A stretch of DNA of 12,054 nucleotides from an uncultured Clostridia bacterium (GTDB lineage Bacteria > Bacillota > Clostridia > Christensenellales > Borkfalkiaceae): NCBI GenBank assembly GCA_944354085.1, contig CALVPW010000130.1, forward strand, positions 1 through 12,054, written 5' to 3'. Made by a program: the position numbers and the translations under genes. The notes under the pieces were generated by a model that saw only the letters and a list, made by a program, of their open reading frames with translations, was not told the origin of the DNA and made no database searches. Shown here piece after piece: positions 6,911-12,054 of the stretch; position 1 is the first letter of the stretch, and the number at the start of each line of letters is the position of its first letter.

Positions 6911-6939
6911 TTGCAATGCGGCAAAAAATAGTATATAAT
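6911..6939 (+). promoter_or_regulatory. Sigma-A promoter upstream of the small Cys-rich gene
   Basis: TTGCAA (6911-6916), a 17-bp spacer and a perfect TATAAT (6934-6939). Transcription should start near 6946, leaving a leader of about 53 nt. The leader contains a small stem CGCCGC/GCGGCG (6971-6976 with 6981-6986) touching the ribosome binding site GGGGAGG (6986-6992). The 49 bp between the ttcA stop and this promoter hold no clear terminator. Confidence 0.8.
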
Positions 6940-6998
6940 ATGCTAAGAAGTGACCGTATCTTTCCAACGGCGCCGCACGCGCGGCGGGGAGGTTTGGG

Positions 6999-7496
6999 AT
7001 GACGTTAAAGCAATTACAGGCATTTCTCGACGTCGCAAAGTGGAAGGACAGCGAACGCATGCAAACGGACATGTGCGGGCGCTATGCCCGCTGCCGCTAC
7101 TGCACGCGGACGGAGAGCTATCCTTGCGCGCGGGCGCATAACCGCCTCATCGAGGTGCAGGCGCAGCCCGTGCCCGATCAGATCCCCGCATGGCTGCTGC
7201 CCGAACCGCCCGTCAAGGAAAAGTTCGGCGCGGAGCTCGCCGAAGAAGTTGCGGAAGAACTTCCGAAGGAGCCGCCCGAAGAAGTTTCGGACGCGGAAGA
7301 AAGCTCCCAAGAGGAGCTTTTGCCGCAGGGAGCGCAAACGAGCGCTTCGGACGTTTCCTCTGCGCAGCCCGCGGAGCCCCGCCTCATCGACAGGGCGCGC
7401 CCGCACGTGATCGCGCGCGGCGCAAAAGGGGATACGCGCGTATGCATGCTGCAGCGCAAACTCGTTACGGTGAACAGCATCACCGAAGAAGCATAA
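6999..7496 (+). CDS. Small protein of unknown function with a Cys-rich N-terminal motif and acidic linker
   Basis: I do not recognise this 165-residue protein. It starts with a short amphipathic stretch (MTLKQLQAFLDVAK), followed by a basic, cysteine-rich segment in which C26-x5-C32-x2-C35-x7-C43-x3-H47 could bind zinc or a cluster. The middle, about 55-125, is Pro/Glu/Ser-rich, low in complexity and probably disordered. The C-terminal 40 residues are basic and more ordered, ending KLVTVNSITEEA. There is no signal peptide or membrane segment, so it is likely cytoplasmic. The real-gene call rests on a near-consensus promoter, a good ribosome binding site (GGGGAGG, 6 bp before the ATG) and codon use like its neighbours. 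It may be the first gene of the transcript carrying the two CNNM genes, but nothing in it points to a shared role. Confidence 0.75.
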   Translation: MTLKQLQAFLDVAKWKDSERMQTDMCGRYARCRYCTRTESYPCARAHNRLIEVQAQPVPDQIPAWLLPEPPVKEKFGAELAEEVAEELPKEPPEEVSDAEESSQEELLPQGAQTSASDVSSAQPAEPRLIDRARPHVIARGAKGDTRVCMLQRKLVTVNSITEEA

Positions 7497-7508
7497 ATTT
7501 GGCAATAA

Positions 7509-7536
7509 CGGGGGCGAAGCCCTCGGTTTAAGGAGG
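7509..7536 (+). promoter_or_regulatory. Short hairpin and distant ribosome binding site before the first CNNM gene
   Basis: A 7-bp stem with a GAA triloop (7509-7515 with 7519-7525, including one G-U pair) is followed by only three T, so it is at best a weak terminator or a processing site. A full Shine-Dalgarno sequence AGGAGG lies at 7531-7536, but it is 20 nt from the ATG at 7557, well beyond the usual 5-10 nt. No in-frame start codon lies in between. Confidence 0.4.
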
Positions 7537-7556
7537 TATCAGGTAATTTCCTATCT

Positions 7557-8600
7557 ATGGACAGTCGATGTATCGGGCTGTTGATCGCGCTTGTGGTCTG
7601 CGTTGCGCTATCAGGTTTTTTCAGTGCAATGGAGACGGCTTACACGAGCTTCTCCGCCGTACGCATGCGACGGATGGCGCGGACGAAACGGTCTGCGCGC
7701 CTTGCGTTTGCGTTGAGTGCGGATTACAACAGGGTGCTTTCTACTCTGCTCATTGCGGATAATATCGTCAACATCGCTTCGGCGAGCCTTGGCACGCTCA
7801 TTTTCACGTCGCTCATCGGCGCGGAACTCGGGCCGACCATTTCGACCATCGTGCTCACCGTGGTGGTGCTTATTTTTGGCGAGATCACGCCCAAAGTACT
7901 TGCAAAACGCCTTCCCGAGACGTTCGCATGCTTTTCCGCGTATCCGCTCAAGGCTTTGGTATACCTCTTCCTGCCGCTCAGCTATCTGTTCGGCTTATGG
8001 AAGAAGTTTATTTTTTATGTTTTCCGTCTCGGGAAAAAACAGCCAAAGTTTACCGAAGAGGAGTTCGGGATGCTCGTTTCCGACGTGACCCAAACGGGCG
8101 TGCTCAACGATACCGAGCACGAGCTCATCCAGCGCACGCTGCGCTACGACGATCTCCTCGTCAAAGATTGTATGGTACCGCTCACGCGGATGGTGACGGT
8201 GGAGTCGCGCGCGAGCGACAGGCTCGTCTTCCATATCTTCCGCGAGACCAACTTTTCCCGTCTGCCCGTCTATAAGGGCACCAAGCCGAACATCATCGGC
8301 GTTTTGTACCGCGCCGACTTTTACGAGAACATGCTCGCGGGGCGGCGCGATTTCGAGAACCTCATCCGTCCCGTCTCCTTTACGGAGGAAGACGAAAAGC
8401 TCTCCGAACTCATGAAGCGGATGCAGGCGGGCAAGGAACATCTTATGATCGTCGGCTCGGAGGGGGACGCCGTGGGGCTCATCACCCGCGAGGACATGAT
8501 CGAAGAGCTCTTGGGCGACGTGGACGACAAGTATGACCTGACGCCCGTCACCGCGCCCGCGACGCCTGCCGCGCCCAAGGCGGAAGGAGGTGCGGTATGA
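7557..8600 (+). CDS. CNNM/DUF21 transmembrane protein with CBS pair, first of two tandem paralogues
   Basis: A membrane protein of the CNNM/CorC family (often annotated hemolysin-like), whose characterised members handle magnesium or other divalent cations. In its 347 residues, the N-terminal DUF21 domain (about 1-150) has several hydrophobic helices, the SGFFSAMETAYTS signature in helix 1 and the conserved GEITPK at the end of a later helix. A linker (TEEEFGMLVSDVTQTGVL) leads to a CBS pair from about residue 205 (CMVPLTRMVTV) to ITREDMIEELLGDV. The protein stops soon after, so the CorC_HlyC C-terminal domain of the usual 400-450-residue members is absent. The ATG at 7557 aligns with the start of the paralogue. 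It overlaps the next gene by ATGA and shares 3'-end DNA with it. Cation specificity cannot be read from sequence. Confidence 0.9.
   Translation: MDSRCIGLLIALVVCVALSGFFSAMETAYTSFSAVRMRRMARTKRSARLAFALSADYNRVLSTLLIADNIVNIASASLGTLIFTSLIGAELGPTISTIVLTVVVLIFGEITPKVLAKRLPETFACFSAYPLKALVYLFLPLSYLFGLWKKFIFYVFRLGKKQPKFTEEEFGMLVSDVTQTGVLNDTEHELIQRTLRYDDLLVKDCMVPLTRMVTVESRASDRLVFHIFRETNFSRLPVYKGTKPNIIGVLYRADFYENMLAGRRDFENLIRPVSFTEEDEKLSELMKRMQAGKEHLMIVGSEGDAVGLITREDMIEELLGDVDDKYDLTPVTAPATPAAPKAEGGAV
8475..8558 (+). repeat. 84-bp near-identical direct repeat, copy 1 (within first CNNM gene)
   Basis: Matches 9506-9589 at 81 of 84 positions by direct reading; the three differences are synonymous (GAA/GAG and CTG/TTA). 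It encodes the last part of the CBS pair, from GLITREDM to TPVTAP. Just upstream the two genes encode similar residues with many synonymous differences, so the identity block has a sharp left edge. Confidence 0.9.
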
Positions 8601-9658
8601 ACGTGGGTCTCATCATCGCGCTCGTCGTGCTCGTGATCTTATCGGGCTTTTTCAGCGCCACCGAGACGGCATATACGAGCTTCTCGTCCGTCCGCATGCG
8701 CCGTTTCTCACAAAAGAAGCGCACCGCGCGCGTCGCGCTCAAACTCGGCGAGGATTATAACCGCGTCCTCACCACCCTTCTTATCGGCAACAACATCGTC
8801 AATCTCACGGCGTCCACCATCGGTACGCTCATCTTCGTCGGCTTGCTCGGCGAGGGGCTGGGCTCCACCGTCTCGACCATCGTCATCACCGTGGTGGTGC
8901 TCATTTTCGGTGAGATCACGCCCAAAACGCTCGCAAAGGAATCGCCCGAAGCGTTCGCCTGCTTCTCGGCGTATCCGCTGCTCGCATTTACTTATATCTT
9001 CTGGCCGCTCAGCTATCTGTTCGGGCTGTGGAAAAAGCTCGTCTTCAAAATGTTCCGTCTGGGCGACAAGGAGCCGCAGCTCACCGAGGCGGAGTTCAAG
9101 ATGCTCGTCACCGACGTGCGCGAGGACGGCGTGCTCAACGCGACCGAGCACGACCTCATCCACCGCACGCTGCGTTACGACGAGCTGCACGTCGGTTCGT
9201 GTATGATCCCGCTCGACAGAGTGGCGTCCGTCGAACTGCACGAGTCCTTCCGCCGCGTGTTCCGCCTCTTCCGCGAGACGAATTTCTCGCGCGTGCCCGT
9301 ATATGCGGGGACAAAGGAGAACGTGATCGGCATTTTGTACCGCGCCGATTTTTACGAAAATCTTCTCGCGGGCAAAAAGGATTTCTCCGAGCTCGTGCGC
9401 CCCGTCTCCTTCACGCAGGAGGGGGAGAAGGTCTCCGTCCTCATGCGCAGGATGCAGCAGGCGCGCGAACATATGATGATGGTCGGGTCCGAAGGGCATG
9501 CCCGCGGGCTCATCACCCGCGAGGACATGATCGAGGAGCTCTTGGGCGACGTGGACGACAAGTATGACTTAACGCCCGTCACCGCGCCCCTCAATCCCGT
9601 CGTGCCCGAAGAGCCCGATCCCGACGAGACGGAAGATATGCAGGAAGAAACAGACTGA
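8597..9658 (+). CDS. CNNM/DUF21 transmembrane protein with CBS pair, second of two tandem paralogues
   Basis: A 353-residue paralogue of the preceding protein with the same architecture: DUF21 membrane domain with SGFFSATETAYTS and GEITPK, linker, and a CBS pair from about residue 202 (CMIPLDRVASV) to ITREDMIEELLGDVDDKYD. An acidic, Pro-rich tail (EEPDPDETEDMQEETD) follows, and again there is no CorC_HlyC domain. The start ATG lies in an ATGA overlap and has a strong ribosome binding site, AAGGAGGT (8584-8591), inside the end of the first gene. Head-to-tail order, equal length and coupled translation suggest that the two form a heterodimer; CNNM/CorC proteins are known dimers, so this is a reasonable inference. 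The methyltransferase gene begins 9 bp after its stop. Confidence 0.9.
   Translation: MNVGLIIALVVLVILSGFFSATETAYTSFSSVRMRRFSQKKRTARVALKLGEDYNRVLTTLLIGNNIVNLTASTIGTLIFVGLLGEGLGSTVSTIVITVVVLIFGEITPKTLAKESPEAFACFSAYPLLAFTYIFWPLSYLFGLWKKLVFKMFRLGDKEPQLTEAEFKMLVTDVREDGVLNATEHDLIHRTLRYDELHVGSCMIPLDRVASVELHESFRRVFRLFRETNFSRVPVYAGTKENVIGILYRADFYENLLAGKKDFSELVRPVSFTQEGEKVSVLMRRMQQAREHMMMVGSEGHARGLITREDMIEELLGDVDDKYDLTPVTAPLNPVVPEEPDPDETEDMQEETD
9506..9589 (+). repeat. 84-bp near-identical direct repeat, copy 2 (within second CNNM gene)
   Basis: Partner of 8475-8558, offset by exactly 1031 bp and in the same reading frame. Direct repeats at this spacing could recombine to leave a single fused CNNM gene. 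Confidence 0.9.
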
Positions 9659-9667
9659 GAGGCCGTT

Positions 9668-10861
9668 ATGCAGCTGAGTATCCCCGCGGCGGCGGGTACG
9701 GAGGCTTCCGTCAAACGGGAGCTCAAACGCATGGGGTACGGGGACTGTCCCGCCCTGCAGGGCCGCGTCGCCGTGGAAGGAGATTGGGCGGATATCGCCC
9801 GTCTCAACGTATGTCTCAGAACGGGCGAGCGCGTACTTTTGACGCTCGCCCGTTTTCCCGCGCCCACCTTCGACGCCTTGTACGAGGGTGTTTTCGCGCT
9901 CCCGTGGGAGGAATTCTGCACGCCGCACACGCGCATCCTCATGGACGGAAAATGCCGCGAGAGCGCGCTCATGGCGGTCAAGGCGGCGGGCGGCGTCGTC
10001 AAAAAAGCCGTGATCGAGCGGCTGCGCCAAAAGCTGGGCGCGCGCACCTTCGACGAGCGCGGCGAGCGGCTCGTCGTGGATTTCGAGATCTTTCGCGATG
10101 AGGCGGTCATCTCCGTCGATACCTCGGGCGACGGGCTGCACAAACGCGGCTACCGCGTAAAGACGTACGACGCGCCCCTGCGCGAGACGGCTGCCGCCTC
10201 CATCGTCGAGAGCTCCTTTTTCCACGCGGGCAAGCCGTTTGCCGATCTCTTTTGCGGGAGCGGGACCATCCCGATCGAAGCGGCGCTGTACATGCGGCGC
10301 ATCGCGCCGGGGAAGGGACGCGCGTTTGATTTTGAACGCTGGAAGTGCGCGCCTGCGGGGCTCGTGAAGGAGGCGTGCGCGGCGGCGGAGGCGGAGGAGG
10401 TCAAAGGGGAGCTCCCGCCGCTGTTCGCCTGCGACATCGCCCCCAAAGCCGTGGAGATCGCGCGGTTCCACGCCGCGCGCGCGGGCGTGGCGCGGGACAT
10501 CCGGTTTGCCGCCGCGGATATGCGCGCGTTTTCGTCCAAGGAGCGCTATGGCGTGATCGTCTCCAACCCGCCCTACGGCGAGCGCCTGCATGAAAAGGAT
10601 CTTACGGGGCTTTACCGCGATTTCGGGAAGACCTTCCGCGCGCTGCCCGATTGGAGCTGCGTCTTTCTTTCGGCGTATGCGGGCGCGGAACGCGCGTTCG
10701 GCGGGCATCCTTCCAAGAAACGGCGGCTGAGCAATGCCCGCCTTGCCTGTACGTTGTATACTTATGAGGGCAAAAAACCGCCGCCGTTATGCAAATCCGG
10801 TGACGGAAGTGAAGTAATTGTGAATTTTCAAAAAGAATTTCCCAAAAGGGTTGACAAATAG
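9668..10861 (+). CDS. THUMP-domain class I SAM-dependent RNA methyltransferase (RlmL/YpsC family)
   Basis: Family members methylate guanine N2 in 23S rRNA (E. coli RlmL makes m2G2445; B. subtilis YpsC is the close Firmicutes form). The 397-residue length fits YpsC rather than the fused RlmKL. An N-terminal ferredoxin-like and THUMP region occupies about 1-155, then the Rossmann methyltransferase: motif I DLFCGSGTIPIEAA (193-206), ACDIAPKAVEIA for the SAM ribose acidic residue, and catalytic NPPYGERL (NPPY 300-303), which marks methylation of an exocyclic amine. The ATG at 9668 follows GAGAGG, 9 bp after the CNNM stop, so it is probably co-transcribed. The last codons carry the -35 of the marR promoter. 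Substrate assignment to a specific rRNA base is by family only. Confidence 0.9.
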   Translation: MQLSIPAAAGTEASVKRELKRMGYGDCPALQGRVAVEGDWADIARLNVCLRTGERVLLTLARFPAPTFDALYEGVFALPWEEFCTPHTRILMDGKCRESALMAVKAAGGVVKKAVIERLRQKLGARTFDERGERLVVDFEIFRDEAVISVDTSGDGLHKRGYRVKTYDAPLRETAAASIVESSFFHAGKPFADLFCGSGTIPIEAALYMRRIAPGKGRAFDFERWKCAPAGLVKEACAAAEAEEVKGELPPLFACDIAPKAVEIARFHAARAGVARDIRFAAADMRAFSSKERYGVIVSNPPYGERLHEKDLTGLYRDFGKTFRALPDWSCVFLSAYAGAERAFGGHPSKKRRLSNARLACTLYTYEGKKPPPLCKSGDGSEVIVNFQKEFPKRVDK

Positions 10862-10878
10862 TTATCTTATGATATAAT
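10851..10878 (+). promoter_or_regulatory. Sigma-A promoter of the MarR-type regulator, overlapping the methyltransferase 3' end
   Basis: TTGACA (10851-10856) and TATAAT (10873-10878) are both perfect, with a 16-bp spacer and a TGA extended -10. The -35 lies in the last codons of the methyltransferase gene and its stop codon is in the spacer. Predicted start is near 10885. Confidence 0.9.
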
Positions 10879-10887
10879 AGACATAAG
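10866..10887. promoter_or_regulatory. Candidate MarR operator flanking the -10 box
   Basis: A perfect 6-bp inverted repeat CTTATG (10866-10871) / CATAAG (10882-10887) with a 10-bp spacer that contains the whole -10 box. MarR-family proteins bind palindromes of about this size and commonly repress their own promoters by covering the -10. The position is seen; binding is inference. Confidence 0.5.
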
Positions 10888-10942
10888 GGATTGCGAAAAA
10901 ATACACAGGATCTCTAAAAATCTTGAAGGAGTGTAGGCAGTT

Positions 10943-11395
10943 ATGGAAATCAACGAGTATCTCGTCAAGAGCTTTCAGCTCGTGCGCGACATGGAGAACA
11001 TGGACTTCTTTGCAGGCGTTGCCCGCCTGTCCCGTACGGAGTTCAGACTTTTGCGCGAAGTCGTGATGGAGGAGCAGAAGGGCAGGAGCATCATCTCGTC
11101 CGAGCTTGCGCGCCGTCTCGGCATCACCCGTTCGGCGATCTCGCAGATCGTCACCAAGCTGGAGCAGAAGGGCATCGTCAAGCGCATCGATTCTCCCACA
11201 GACCGCAAGATCGCATACATCCGCATCGCGGACTCGGCGATCTCGGTGTTCAACGAACAGTGCCAGGAGGCGAACGCCATCATGGAGCGCGCCGTGGAGC
11301 TGCTCGGCGAGGACAAGATGAAGGCGTTCTTCAACGCGTTCGAAGAGTACGAATTCGCGGTGAACAAGGCGATCAAGGAAGCCAAAGGTCAGTAA
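10943..11395 (+). CDS. MarR family winged-helix transcriptional regulator
   Basis: A 150-residue dimeric winged-helix regulator. The helix-turn-helix is at about 52-81 (SSELARRLGITRSAISQIV...KGIVKR), and the wing begins DSPTDRK, with Asp87-Arg88 matching the conserved DxR of MarR proteins. N- and C-terminal helices of mixed charge would form the dimer interface. The ATG at 10943 has AAGGAG 11 nt upstream. The gene precedes an ABC transporter ATPase, a common arrangement in which the MarR protein represses an exporter and responds to its substrate; that link is inference, weakened by the terminator between them. The ligand is unknown. Confidence 0.9.
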   Translation: MEINEYLVKSFQLVRDMENMDFFAGVARLSRTEFRLLREVVMEEQKGRSIISSELARRLGITRSAISQIVTKLEQKGIVKRIDSPTDRKIAYIRIADSAISVFNEQCQEANAIMERAVELLGEDKMKAFFNAFEEYEFAVNKAIKEAKGQ

Positions 11396-11407
11396 CGTAA
11401 AAATCGG

Positions 11408-11437
11408 ACGGGCGCAGACAAGCGCCCGTTTTGTTTT
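11408..11437 (+). terminator. Rho-independent terminator after the MarR-type gene
   Basis: An 8-bp stem (11408-11415 with 11422-11429), loop AGACAA, followed by TTTTGTTTT. It ends just before the ribosome binding site of the ABC gene, and no convincing promoter lies between, so the ABC gene may depend on read-through or on regulated antitermination. Confidence 0.85.
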
Positions 11438-11452
11438 GGAAGGCTATCATTT

Positions 11453-12054
11453 ATGCTCAAACTTACAGGCATCACAAAAGAGTACAAAACGGCGTCGGGC
11501 AGCGTGCACGCGCTGCGGGGGATCGACCTCGAATTCCGTTCGAGCGAATTCGTGTGCATCCTCGGCGCGTCGGGCTGCGGCAAGACGACCCTCCTCAACA
11601 TCATCGGCGGGCTCGACCATTACACGGCGGGCGATCTGGAGATCCAAGGACGTTCGACCAAAGATTTTTCCGACCGCGATTGGGACGTGTACCGCAACCA
11701 CCGCATCGGATTCATCTTCCAGTCGTATAACCTCATCCCGCACCAGACGGTCTTGGGGAACGTGGAACTCGCGCTCACCATCGCGGGCGTGGGGCGGGAG
11801 GAACGCCGCCGCCGCGCAGCCGAAGCGCTCTCGCGCGTCGGGCTCGGGAACGAGCTGCACAAAAAGCCCAACCAGCTCTCGGGCGGACAGATGCAGCGCG
11901 TCGCCATTGCGCGCGCCCTCGTCAACGATCCCGATATCCTGCTCGCCGACGAGCCGACGGGCGCGCTCGATTCGGAGACGAGCGTGCAGATCATGGAGCT
12001 CATCAAGGAGATCGCGGGCGAGCGCCTCGTCATCATGGTCACGCACAATCCCGA
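11453..12054 (+). CDS. ABC transporter ATP-binding protein, MacB/LolD/FtsE type; 3' end outside the window
   Basis: About 200 residues are visible, open to the window's end. All nucleotide-binding motifs are present: Walker A GASGCGKT (38-45), the Q-loop in IFQSYNLIPHQTV, signature LSGGQ (142-146), Walker B ILLADEP (Asp166) with TGALD after it, and the switch His198 in VTHNP. The sequence type is that of ATPases serving FtsX/MacB-like mechanotransmission permeases, which move peptides, lipoproteins or antibiotics or signal across the membrane. In clostridia the permease may be fused or encoded next; neither can be seen here. The ATG at 11453 has GGAAGG (11438-11443) at good spacing. It lies downstream of a MarR-type gene, across a terminator. 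Confidence 0.92.
   Translation, partial: MLKLTGITKEYKTASGSVHALRGIDLEFRSSEFVCILGASGCGKTTLLNIIGGLDHYTAGDLEIQGRSTKDFSDRDWDVYRNHRIGFIFQSYNLIPHQTVLGNVELALTIAGVGREERRRRAAEALSRVGLGNELHKKPNQLSGGQMQRVAIARALVNDPDILLADEPTGALDSETSVQIMELIKEIAGERLVIMVTHNP

Noticed and set aside
7497..7556. Mg2+-sensing riboswitch upstream of the CNNM genes
   Set aside because: The gap is only 60 bp, too short for an M-box, and shows just a 7-bp hairpin.
1..12054. Phage, defence or biosynthetic island
   Set aside because: No integrase, transposase, nuclease, toxin-antitoxin or biosynthetic genes are seen; base composition and codon use look even across the window apart from slightly less C-biased codons at the start of the first CNNM gene.

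Overview
The window is about 12 kb of GC-rich DNA (roughly 60% G+C by eye). It is densely coded, with sigma-A-type promoters of near-consensus sequence, strong purine-rich ribosome binding sites and ATGA gene overlaps. A single-pass surface protein with InlB-type repeats, a class-II (Firmicutes-type) GalT and paired short CNNM proteins together suggest a Gram-positive anaerobe of the Clostridia, possibly a gut lineage such as Christensenellales. That placement is inference from gene types, not from a marker gene. No tRNA, rRNA, CRISPR array, insertion sequence or phage gene is visible.

Layout: (1) 1-1248, the 3' part of a membrane-anchored InlB/Listeria-Bacteroides-repeat surface protein, ending at a bidirectional terminator shared with the convergent next gene. 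(2) 1337-5107, a galactose module: an AraC-family regulator on the minus strand, a 302-bp divergent control region with two opposed promoters and candidate operators, then galT-galK (Leloir pathway) overlapping by 11 bp. (3) 5168-6861, a two-gene unit: a thioredoxin-reductase-like flavoprotein with an apparently lost NADPH motif, starting at a probable leaderless promoter, overlapping a TtcA-family tRNA thiolase. (4) 6911-10861, a promoter, a small Cys-rich protein of unknown function, two tandem CNNM/DUF21-CBS membrane proteins overlapping by ATGA, and a THUMP-domain RNA methyltransferase. (5) 10851-12054, a MarR-family regulator with a promoter embedded in the end of the methyltransferase gene, a terminator, and the 5' part of a MacB/LolD-type ABC transporter ATPase that runs off the window.

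Most of this is ordinary chromosome. The points most worth a second look are the thioredoxin-reductase-like protein lacking its pyridine-nucleotide motif and its pairing with TtcA; the leaderless promoter in front of it; an abrupt 84-bp block of near-identity between the two CNNM genes (gene conversion); a third InlB-type repeat on the predicted cytoplasmic side of the surface protein; and helically phased repeats between the araC-type gene and galT.
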